NCBI RefSeq assembly: GCF_000019685.1
Contig: NC_011249.1
Span: forward strand, 1 to 35,831
Direction of reading: 5' to 3'
From: Borrelia duttonii Ly
GTDB lineage: Bacteria > Spirochaetota > Spirochaetia > Borreliales > Borreliaceae
DNA length: 35,831 nt
Position 1 is the stretch's first letter. Each line of letters begins with the position of its first letter. This document shows positions 28,111 to 35,295 of the stretch, piece after piece. Made by a program: the position numbers and the translations under genes. The notes under the pieces are model-generated. The model saw only the letters and a program-made list of their open reading frames with translations, was not told the origin of the DNA and searched no databases.

Positions 28111-28465
28111 ACAGTAAAAAACAGGTCTTAATCTTTATTGTGGAATATATTAGCCATTTGAAAAAATTGAATTACAATCATATGTATTTTTAATTACAAT
28201 GTGTGAAAATACCATTATTTATACAAAGCAATTAAATATTATAAATTATAAAAAAATCAATGATAAATATTTTATATTTTCAGATTTGTAATAGATGATA
28301 ATAAAATTAATGTTCAGTTTTTATATAGATAATTTTTATAAATTATTATTTATTCGTTTATTCGTTATTTTTTGATTTTGTTTTTTGTGTCTTAATAAAC
28401 TTAAAAGATAAGCTAAATAAATAAAAAATAAAATAGGAGGGGAAGAAGAAATAATAAGAATAATA

Positions 28466-29443
28466 ATGATGATGGTAGTGGTGGTGATGGGATGTAATAG
28501 TGGGGGAGTAGCAGGAGGAGAGGAAGGAAAGAATAAATATTTGCAGTCATTAGTTAATGTAAGTAATGGATTTTTGAATGTTTTCACTTCATTTGGGGAA
28601 ATGGTAGGGAGTGTATTGGGGTTGAATGTTAATTCAAAAAAGTCAGATGTAGGAAAATATTTTAAGGCAGTACAGGAGACTGTGCAAGGGACAAAAGATA
28701 AACTTGAGAAAATTGTTGCTGAAATGAAGGAAGAAAAGAATCCGAATGCTGAGGCTACAGCTACTGTAGTGAAAACATTGGTTGAGAGTAAACTAGATAA
28801 GATAATAGAAGGGGCAAAGACAGTAAGTGAGGCAATTGGTGATTCTAGTGATTTCATTGGGAATGTTGCTGCTGGTGGTAATGATGATAATGCAGGTGTT
28901 GTTGGAATTGATATTAATAAATTAGTTAATGGAGTTAAGTCAGTTGTAGACGTGGTACTTGGTGAAGAAGGAAATGCTGAAGCTGGAGATGATAAAAAGG
29001 CTGAAAATCTTGCTGCAAGAACTAATGGGGATGGTGAAGCAGGAAAATTGTTTGATGCTGCTAATGCAGGTACTGCGGAAAATGCAAAGAAGTCAGCAGC
29101 AGATGCAGCTAAAGCTGTTGGATCGGTAAGTGGTGCTGATATATTGCGAGCCATCGTTAAAAATGGTAATGTTGCTGTAGCTAATGCTAAAGATGCGACT
29201 ATAGCAGGAGCTGTAGCATTAAGAGCAATGGCAAAAGGAGGTAAGTTTGCTAATACTAATGCTGCTGCTACTGTTGATGTTGTGAATGCAGTTAAAGGAA
29301 CAGCAGTAAGTGCAGTTACTAAAGCATTAGATACATTAACAGTAGCACTAAGAAAAACAATAGATTTGGGACTTAAGGAAGTAAAAAAAGTAATGCAAGT
29401 TAATAATGATACTCCTGTATCATCTGAAAAGATAAGTAAATAA
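28466..29443 (+). CDS. vlp: Vlp alpha-type cassette with shortened leader
   Basis: Vlp family lipoprotein body, 325 residues from the ATG at 28,466: [14 protein letters not shown] with Cys10. The AGGAGGGG site lies about 25 bases before this ATG, and the frame between them (EEIIRII) has no start, so about 60 bases of the usual Lys-rich leader appear deleted. The alpha-type body is complete: [94 protein letters not shown] and [19 protein letters not shown]. Efficient translation in place is doubtful. A strong terminator follows at 29,473. Confidence 0.87.
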   Translation: MMMVVVVMGCNSGGVAGGEEGKNKYLQSLVNVSNGFLNVFTSFGEMVGSVLGLNVNSKKSDVGKYFKAVQETVQGTKDKLEKIVAEMKEEKNPNAEATATVVKTLVESKLDKIIEGAKTVSEAIGDSSDFIGNVAAGGNDDNAGVVGIDINKLVNGVKSVVDVVLGEEGNAEAGDDKKAENLAARTNGDGEAGKLFDAANAGTAENAKKSAADAAKAVGSVSGADILRAIVKNGNVAVANAKDATIAGAVALRAMAKGGKFANTNAAATVDVVNAVKGTAVSAVTKALDTLTVALRKTIDLGLKEVKKVMQVNNDTPVSSEKISK

Positions 29444-29472
29444 TAAAATAGGAAAAATAAAGTCATAAAGTG

Positions 29473-29507
29473 AAGATACTGAGAGCGAAGCTCTTTGTAT
29501 CTTTTAT
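29473..29507 (+). terminator. Terminator after the alpha-type vlp
   Basis: AAGATAC-T-GAGAGC, loop GAA, GCTCTT-T-GTATCTT, followed by TTATTTTATAG. It lies about 30 bases after the stop. Confidence 0.7.
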
Positions 29508-29514
29508 TTTATAG

Positions 29515-29660
29515 TTTTGTCAAATAGTAAGGTATTGCTTTGTATGATTAATTTTATTATTTATATTTTCTTTAAAATGTTCTAATTAAAAATATTCAGT
29601 TTGTTGAATAAAATTGTACACATACAAAAGAGATAATATATTACAAAGAATAAGTTTTAA
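29515..29660 (+). repeat. Downstream-homology-like repeat, copy D
   Basis: TTTAAAATGTTCTAATTAAA, AATATTCAGTTTGTTGAATA and AAATTGTACA match copy C at 34,614-34,665, with a similar run-in (TTGCTTTGTATGATTAATTT). It lies between the alpha-type vlp and the leader of the beta-type vlp. Confidence 0.55.
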
Positions 29661-29804
29661 TCTTTGTTGTGGAATAAGTCATTAATTTAAAAATATTGAA
29701 TGATAATCATATATGGCTTTAGCTGCAATATAACATAATAATACACTAAAAACTATACTTTTTAAGTATTAAAAAAGTTAATATTAAAGATTTTGTATTT
29801 TTAG

Positions 29805-29975
29805 ATTGATAATAGATGGTAATAAAATTAATTTTCAATGTTTGTATGGATATTTTTATGAGTTGTTGAGTTGTAATTTATCCATTCATTCATAGCTGTA
29901 TCCATTTTGTTTTTGTATCTTACTAGCTTTTAAAGATAAGCTAGAAAAAAAATAATAATAAACAAAAGGAGGCGA
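29805..29975 (+). repeat. Upstream-homology-like leader block before beta-type vlp
   Basis: Matches 27,105-27,270: AGATTGATAATAGATG, TATTTTTATGAG, CATTCATTCATAGCTGTATC, TTTTAAAGATAAGCTAGAAA. Spacing to the cassette start is conserved. Confidence 0.5.
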
Positions 29976-29980
29976 AGTAA

Positions 29981-31126
29981 ATGAAGAGAGAGGGAATAAA
30001 AGGAGTAAAATGGAAGGAAGAATTGGGAAAGAAAGAGGAGAGTAGGAAGGGAAGGGTGAAAATAAGAGTAATAATGATAATGCTGGTGATGATGATGATG
30101 GGATGTAATAGTGGAGGAGTGAAAGGAGAAGGGACAGGAGGAGGAGATGGGAGAGGAGGAAGTTTGAGTGAGGTATTGCTGGAAGTAGGGAGAAGTGCAG
30201 AGAATGCATTTTATTCGTTTATAGAGTTAATGTCAGATACATTAGGCTTGAAAGTGACTAAAGATACAAAGAGAAGTGATGTAGCAAGTTATTTTAATAG
30301 TTTGGGTGGTAAAATTGGAGAAGCATCAGAGGAACTAGAAAAAGTAGCAAGCAAAGTAACATCAGGTGTTGATAAAGGTGAAGAATCAAAGGATGGAAAG
30401 AATGCAATTAGAATTGCAGTTGATGCAGCTAAGGGAATTTTGAGTTCATTGAAGACCCATTTAGAATCTTTAAAAGATATAGGTGATGGTAACAAAGTAG
30501 TTGAGGTAGTAAATAACCAACAGGGAGTAGCAGCAAGTACAGAAGAATTAAAAAAGGCATATAAAGCATTGAAAGGGATAGTGGAAGTAGCAAAGGGACA
30601 GAAGGTTGAAGAACCAAGTGCAAGTGATGTTACATTGGCTCAAGCATCAATAGGAGCTGATGCAAAAGATGGAGCCAAGGTATTAGCAGCGGGTGCTGAT
30701 GCAGGAGCGGCAGTGGGAGATAAAGCAGCATTGATAGTATCCTCAGTGAGAGGAGAGGAGATGTTAGGATCAATAATTAATTCAACAGAAGATAAGGCTG
30801 TTAAAATATCAAATGATGCAACTGCAAATACAACCCCATTAGAATTTGCAGTAGGATCAGATGATGCTTCTAAATTAGCAAAAGAAGCAGTGAAAGCAGG
30901 AGCAGTAGCAGGAGGTATAGCATTGAGAGCATTGGTTAAAGGGGGTAAGTTAGCTGCAAAAGATAATAATGATGATAAAGCAGTACAAGGCGTAGGAATA
31001 ACAGCAGTAAATAAGTTATTAGTAGCAGTAGAAGGAATAGTGAAAAAGACAGTAAAGAATGTTTTGGAGAAAGTAAAGGAAGAAGTGGATAAGGCAAGAG
31101 AGCCGAAAGCATCAGGGAAGCAGTAA
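29981..31126 (+). CDS. vlp: Vlp beta-type cassette, intact
   Basis: Surface lipoprotein of the Vlp family, 381 residues, the longest complete Vlp here. AAGGAGGCG precedes the ATG. The leader is long and basic (MKREGIKGVKWKEELGKKEE) and reaches Cys42 in [19 protein letters not shown]. Beta-type body: LLEVGRSAENAFYSFIELM, GLKVTKDTKRSDVASYF, NAIRIAVDAAKGILSSLK, ALIVSSVRGEEMLGSIINS, AGGIALRALVKGGKLAAK, GIVKKTVKNVLEKVKEEVDK. It is close to the beta-type cassettes on the left arm, with most differences in the loops. The leader resembles that of the delta-type cassette at 8474, which suggests leader exchange between lineages. Of the right-arm cassettes it is the only one with start, leader and frame all intact. 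Confidence 0.93.
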   Translation: MKREGIKGVKWKEELGKKEESRKGRVKIRVIMIMLVMMMMGCNSGGVKGEGTGGGDGRGGSLSEVLLEVGRSAENAFYSFIELMSDTLGLKVTKDTKRSDVASYFNSLGGKIGEASEELEKVASKVTSGVDKGEESKDGKNAIRIAVDAAKGILSSLKTHLESLKDIGDGNKVVEVVNNQQGVAASTEELKKAYKALKGIVEVAKGQKVEEPSASDVTLAQASIGADAKDGAKVLAAGADAGAAVGDKAALIVSSVRGEEMLGSIINSTEDKAVKISNDATANTTPLEFAVGSDDASKLAKEAVKAGAVAGGIALRALVKGGKLAAKDNNDDKAVQGVGITAVNKLLVAVEGIVKKTVKNVLEKVKEEVDKAREPKASGKQ

Positions 31127-31176
31127 TATTTATATTATTTATATAGTTGAAAATGATTATGTAAAAGTATTAGTGA

Positions 31177-31203
31177 AGAGAGCAATCAAGCTCTCTTTTT
31201 TTA
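31177..31203 (+). terminator. Rho-independent terminator after beta-type vlp
   Basis: AGAGAGC, loop AATCAA, GCTCTCT: a perfect 7-bp stem followed by seven T. It opens a conserved spacer block (TTATTTGCAGTATTGTGTAT, then ATATAAATCATATTTTTTGC) that also occurs at 32,361, 33,425 and, in reverse, in the left arm. Confidence 0.8.
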
Positions 31204-31324
31204 TTTGCAGTATTGTGTATGTTATATAAATTATTTCTATATAAATCATATTTTTTGCTTCTAGTCCTTAATAAATAAGCTATGAAAAAGCTAATAATGA
31301 ATATAAATAAGGAGGGCTAAGAAA

Positions 31325-32273
31325 ATGAATAGAGAAGTAAAAGAAGGAGAAATAAAAGGGAAGAGAGTAATAGGGAGAGAGAATAATATAGGGAATAGAA
31401 TGAGAAAGAAGGGAATAATATTGATGATGATGGTGATGGGATGTAATAGTGGGGGAGTGAAGGAAGGAGAGGAAGGGAAGAATAAATATTTGCAGTCATT
31501 AGTTAATATAAGTAATGAATTTTAAATGTTTTCACTTCTTTTGGGGATATGGTAGGGAATGTATTGGGATTAAAGGCCGATTCGAAGAAGTCAGATGTAG
31601 GGACATATTTTAAGACGGTTCAGGATACTGTGCAAGGGATAAAGGATGGACTTAATAAAATTGTTAATGATATGAAGAAAGAAAAGAATCCTAATGCTGA
31701 TGCTACTGAGACTGCGGTGAAAACATTGGTTGAGGGTAAACTAGATAAGATAATAGAAGGAGCAAAGACAGCAGGTGAGGCAATTGGGTGATGCTAATGC
31801 CCTAATTGGAAATGTTGCTGCTGGTGGAGCAGGCGTTGCTGCAGGTGTATCTGGCAGTGAGATTGATAATCTAGTAAAGGGGATTAAGGGGATAGTGGAA
31901 GTAGTACTTAAAGGTGTAGGGAAGGCTGATGCTGGGGATGCTAATAAAGCTGAAGATGGTAAGACTGAAAGAACTGCTGCTGATGGTGAAGCAGGTAAAT
32001 TGTTCGCTTCTGATAATGCTGGAGCTATAGCGTTGAGAGCAATGGCAAAGGGTGGTAAATTTGCTAATACTAGTGCTGCTGCTACTGCTGGACGTTGTTA
32101 CTGTAGTTACAGGAGTAGCATTGAGTGCGGTAACTAAGGCATTAGATACATTAACAGTAGGAATAAGAAAGACAATTGATTTGGGATTAAAGGAAGTAAA
32201 AGAAACAATGAAAATTAATGCTTCTGCCAATCCAACTGTTTCTGTAAATAGCTCATCAGAATCTAATAAATAA
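31325..32273 (+). pseudogene. vlp: Vlp alpha-type cassette with three frameshifts and a deletion
   Basis: The ATG at 31,325 (site AAGGAGGGC) gives a basic leader MNREVKEGEIKGKRVIGREN and Cys40 in MGCNSGG. A missing T in GAATTTTAAATG near 31,520 stops the frame at SNEF. The body resumes ([19 protein letters not shown]) until an extra G near 31,788 (ATTGGGTGATGC). It resumes again ([13 protein letters not shown]) until another extra G near 32,092, then ends [20 protein letters not shown] to 32,273. Between LFASDNAG and [11 protein letters not shown] about 45 residues, including the VSGADIL block, are missing. All three shifts are single bases in or beside short runs. It is closely related to the cassette at 28,466. 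Confidence 0.88.
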
Positions 32274-32363
32274 TTAATTAGTAATAAAAGGTCTGTAAAT
32301 ATATTAAGATAAATTAGTATATATTGAGTGTAGTTGAAAATAATTGGATAGAAATATTGTAAA

Positions 32364-32390
32364 GGGAGCCAATAAAGCTCTCTTTTTTTA
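32364..32390 (+). terminator. Terminator after alpha-type vlp
   Basis: GGGAGC and GCTCTC pair across a 7-base loop, followed by seven T. Same family as 31,177-31,203. Confidence 0.65.
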
Positions 32391-32462
32391 TTTGCAGTAT
32401 TATATGTGTTATATAGATCATATTTTTTTAATCCTTAAAAATTAAGTTGGATAAAAAAAATA

Positions 32463-33347
32463 ATGGTGGTGATGTTGGTGGGATGTAATAGTGGTGGTAG
32501 AGATCCAGAGAAAGTGTTTTTGAGTGAGATGGTAAATTTAGGGAAAGGGTTTTTAGATGTTTTTGTGAGTTTTGGCGATATGATTACAGGGACATTGGGG
32601 ATAAAGCGGACACAAAGAAAAGTGCAATAGGTAGGTGAATTTATTGGGGAGATAGGTAAGATAGAGGCAGGAGCGAAAACAGCGGTTAGTGGAGCTAGTG
32701 GTGATGAGGCAATAGGGAATGCTACTGCAGCTGGACATGGAGCTACTCCTGTTAGCAAAGATGCAGTTGTATCATTGGTAAAAGGGATAAAGGCAATAGT
32801 TGGAGTAGTGTTGAGAGATAATGAAGGTAGTGCGGATGCTAACAAGACAGGGGATGATAAAAAGGATGTTGGTAAGCTATTTGCTAGTGATAATGATAAG
32901 GCTGATTCTAAAGAGGAAAATATTGCAAAGGCAGCGGCAAGTATAGGAGCAGTAAGTGGAGCTGATATATTGAAGGCGATAGCGAAGGCAAAAGAAGATC
33001 CTCAAGCTGATAGTGCTAATGGAATTGAGAAAGCAACAGATGCAGCGGAGATTGCTGTTGCTGTTAATGCAAAGAAAGAAATTAAAGAGGAATCAGCAAA
33101 GAAAGATGCAGTAATAGCGGGAGGTATAGCATTGAGAGGTATGGGAAAAGGAGGTAAATTTGCAGTTAATAATGATGCAAAAGATGCAAATGCAGTAAAT
33201 GGAGCAGTAGCAAGTGCAGTAAATAAAGTATTGAGTACATTGGTTATAGCAATCAGGAATAGAGTGGATTTAGGATTAAAAGAGATAAATAAGGTATTAG
33301 GAGAGATTAAACAAGGAGAAGGGTCTGTTGCTAAAATTAATGAATAA
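32463..33347 (+). pseudogene. vlp: Vlp delta-type cassette with frameshift, deletion and lost leader
   Basis: The ATG at 32,463 gives only MVVMLVGCNSGG before the delta-type segment DPEKVFLSEMVNLGKGF. No ribosome site precedes it: the AAGGAGG block found elsewhere is deleted. A missing G near 32,608 (AAAGCGGAC, expected AAAGGCGGAC) breaks the frame after GIK. A further deletion joins GCAATAG to GTAGGTGAATTT and removes about 40 residues. The rest is open to 33,347: KIEAGAKTAVSGASGDEAIG, SIGAVSGADILKAIAKAKED, AGGIALRGMGKGGKF, NRVDLGLKEINKVLGEIKQG. Its 3' half closely resembles the left-arm cassette at 7364-8474. Confidence 0.87.
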
Positions 33348-33424
33348 AAGAATAAGATAAGAATAAGATCATTAGGATAAAATTGAGAATATAGTTAAAT
33401 TTTTTCAATAAAAACTTAGTTAAT

Positions 33425-33448
33425 GAGAGCAATAGAGCTCTCTTTTTT
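33425..33448 (+). terminator. Terminator after delta-type vlp
   Basis: GAGAGC, loop AATAGA, GCTCTC: a perfect 6-bp stem followed by six T, then TTTGCGGTATTGTGTATG. Confidence 0.72.
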
Positions 33449-33557
33449 ATTTGCGGTATTGTGTATGTTATATAAAGCCTCATTTCTTTGTTTTTTGCTT
33501 TTAAATAAGAGCTATAAAGTAGCTATAAAAAAAGGAAAAAACAAGGAGGCTAGAAGA

Positions 33558-34094
33558 ATGAAGAAAGAGAAAGTAGTAGGAGAGAAGATAAAGAGTGCGG
33601 TGGAGTTTTTGGGGAAAGTAAAAGAAGTGGAAACTTTAGTTAAGTCGGTTGATGAGCTGGCTAAAGCTATAGGGAAGAAGATTCAGAATGATGATACTCT
33701 TGGTTCTTTACAAGATAAGAATGGTTCGTTACTTGCAGGAGTACATAGCGTAGTATCTTCTATAAAGACTAAATTGGAAGCATTGGAACAAACAGTTGGG
33801 GTTTCTGATGAATTAAAGAAAAAAGTTTCTACTGTCAAGACGGAAAGTAAATCGTTTTTAGATAAATTAAAAGAGGGTAATGCTGAGCTTGGTATAGAAG
33901 GTGCTACTGATGAGAATGCAAAGAAAGCCATAGATAGAATTGGAAAAAATGATGGTGACAAAGGAGTTGTTGAACTTCTTAGATTAAATAAAGTAGTTGA
34001 TGAGTTAGTAATATCAATTAAAGCCGAAGTAGATAAAGCAGTAAAAGAACTTACAAGTTCTGTTAAATCAGAACCTGTTCAATCTTCTAATTAA
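33558..34094 (+). CDS. vsp: Vsp cassette with start but no signal peptide
   Basis: Vsp (OspC-like) antigen body, 178 residues. The ATG at 33,558 follows AAGGAGGCTAGAAGA, the same leader as the vlp genes. The protein begins MKKEKVVGEKIKSAVEFLGK and goes straight into the Vsp fold: KEVETLVKSVDELAKAIGKK, NGSLLAGVHSVVSSIKTKLE, KSFLDKLKEGNAELG, AKKAIDRIGKNDGDKG, ELLRLNKVVDELV. No hydrophobic signal and no lipobox are present, so the product as encoded would stay in the cytoplasm. The vlp-like start seems to be joined to a Vsp body after loss of the signal region. Probably a silent donor. The sister cassette is at 27,353. Confidence 0.87.
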   Translation: MKKEKVVGEKIKSAVEFLGKVKEVETLVKSVDELAKAIGKKIQNDDTLGSLQDKNGSLLAGVHSVVSSIKTKLEALEQTVGVSDELKKKVSTVKTESKSFLDKLKEGNAELGIEGATDENAKKAIDRIGKNDGDKGVVELLRLNKVVDELVISIKAEVDKAVKELTSSVKSEPVQSSN

Positions 34095-34175
34095 GGTATA
34101 AAGTTAATTTTAGATTTATGGGATTAGTGTTTAATTAAAAGGTAAGTAACTGGGAAAAATAAGGTCAATAAAAGA

Positions 34176-34208
34176 GAGCTAGGAGCATATAAGCTCTTAG
34201 TTTTTTAT
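34176..34208 (+). terminator. Weak terminator after vsp
   Basis: AGAGAGCTAGGAGCATATAA then GCTCTTAGTTTTTTATT: a diverged member of the GAGAGC/GCTCTC family with a T run. Confidence 0.45.
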
Positions 34209-34217
34209 TTTTTGATT

Positions 34218-34466
34218 ATAGGTACTGATGATAGTCCAATTGGTAATGTAGCTGCTGAGAATTCTGCTAGTTCTGCAGGAATTGATGTTGAGAAGTTAGT
34301 GAGCGGGTTGTAAGTGCAGTAACAAAGGCGTTAGATACATTAAACAGTAGGAATAAGAAGAAGTATTGATGAAGAACTTAAGAGTGTAAAGGAAGCAATT
34401 AAAATTAATACTAATGCTACTTCAGTAGTATCTGAGCAAAGTGGTTCTGGAGGTCAAAATAGATAG
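34218..34466 (+). pseudogene. vlp alpha-type remnant
   Basis: The plus strand reads IGTDDSPIGNVAAENSAS, IDVEKLVSGL and a stop, then in other frames KALDTL-like bases (GGCGTTAGATACATTAA), and finally GIRRSIDEELKSVKEAIKIN to a stop at 34,466. These match [20 protein letters not shown] and [17 protein letters not shown] of the alpha-type cassette at 28,466. The whole centre is deleted. It is the outermost cassette of the right arm and still keeps its own terminator. Confidence 0.72.
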
Positions 34467-34513
34467 TCAAAGTTATGTAGTAAATAATGAAATAAAAAAA
34501 GGTAAAGTTATAA

Positions 34514-34556
34514 AGAGAAGATACTAAGAGTGAAGATCTTGGTATCTTCTCTTTTA
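34514..34556 (+). terminator. Strong terminator after the vlp remnant
   Basis: AGAGAAGATAC and GTATCTTCTCT form a perfect 11-bp stem with further pairing AAGA/TCTT inside, followed by TTTTATAG. Confidence 0.75.
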
Positions 34557-34762
34557 TAGTGTGTTAAATAGAGATATATGACTTGATATGATTAATTTTA
34601 TTATTTGTGGTTTCTTTAAAATGTTCTAATTAAAAATATTCGGTTTATTGTATAAAATTGTATAGATAATAAATTATAGAAGTTAATCTACACAAAACAC
34701 TTTAATCCTTTGAAGAAATTTAATGGTGCTCATTTACAGTGTTAATTTAGTATAGGAAAAAA
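34557..34762 (+). repeat. Downstream-homology-like repeat, copy C (right end of archive)
   Basis: The 34,621-34,762 part is the reverse complement of 712-852 with about six mismatches, including the stretches CAATTTTATACAATAAACCG and GTAAATGAGCACCATTAAAT on the complementary strand. The first part matches copies D and E. Together with copy A it brackets the complete archive and core. Confidence 0.75.
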
Positions 34763-34778
34763 CGGGTTTTATTTTATT

Positions 34779-35048
34779 ATGAAAGATATTAAATTTCCTA
34801 AAAAAAAGAAAGGTTTTAGAGATGAAGAAATGGAGATGGAAGCATTTATAGCGCAGGTTGACGCTAATATAGAGGCAATGGATCGTGAATTTAAAGAATT
34901 CCAAAGAAGATATGGAGCGGATAAAAGTTTTGATGACTGGATTGAATATGAGGAGAAAGAGCGTAGAATTAAAGAGGAGAAAATTCAGTTGAGGGTTGAA
35001 AATTTAAGTGCTCGCTTTGCAAAGAAAATTAAATGCCAAAGTTGTTAA
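34779..35048 (+). CDS. Small charged protein of unknown function
   Basis: 89 residues, begins MKDIKFPKKKKGFRDEEMEM and ends KKIKCQSC. It is rich in Glu, Lys and Arg, with a probable long helix or coiled coil (about 15-80) and a terminal CxxC. No signal peptide is present, so it is probably cytoplasmic. The start lies only 17 bases after the end of repeat copy C; the ribosome site is weak (TAGGAAAA, well upstream). I do not recognise the family. Base use is like its neighbours. The frame is consistent with a real gene, and it marks the return to non-archive sequence. Confidence 0.5.
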   Translation: MKDIKFPKKKKGFRDEEMEMEAFIAQVDANIEAMDREFKEFQRRYGADKSFDDWIEYEEKERRIKEEKIQLRVENLSARFAKKIKCQSC

Positions 35049-35295
35049 TAAATGATTATTGATTTTATTTGTATTGGTTATTAATTTATTAATAATTAAT
35101 TTTGAATTATTGAAAATAAAGATTTTTGCTTTATATTATATTTTGTTTAATATGTAAACCTTAAATAATTTCATTTTATCTATAAATTTCTTTAAAATAG
35201 TAATTAATAATTGTTGCTATTTTAATTATATTTATTAGCTTAGTGATAATTAATGGGGGTTTAAATAAGACAAATTTTTCAAAAGAGGTGTAATA

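Noticed and set aside
28336-29466. Open frame of 376 codons on the minus strand opposite the alpha-type vlp
   Set aside because: It mirrors the vlp exactly, is rich in Ser, Thr, Pro and Ala from the complement of Ala/Lys/Val codons, and lacks a ribosome site.
33423-33557. Extension of the Vsp frame upstream to the ATG at 33,423
   Set aside because: It would read through the GAGAGC terminator and the leader. The ATG at 33,558 has AAGGAGG at the right distance. The apparent hydrophobic stretch comes from the T-rich terminator, not from a signal peptide.
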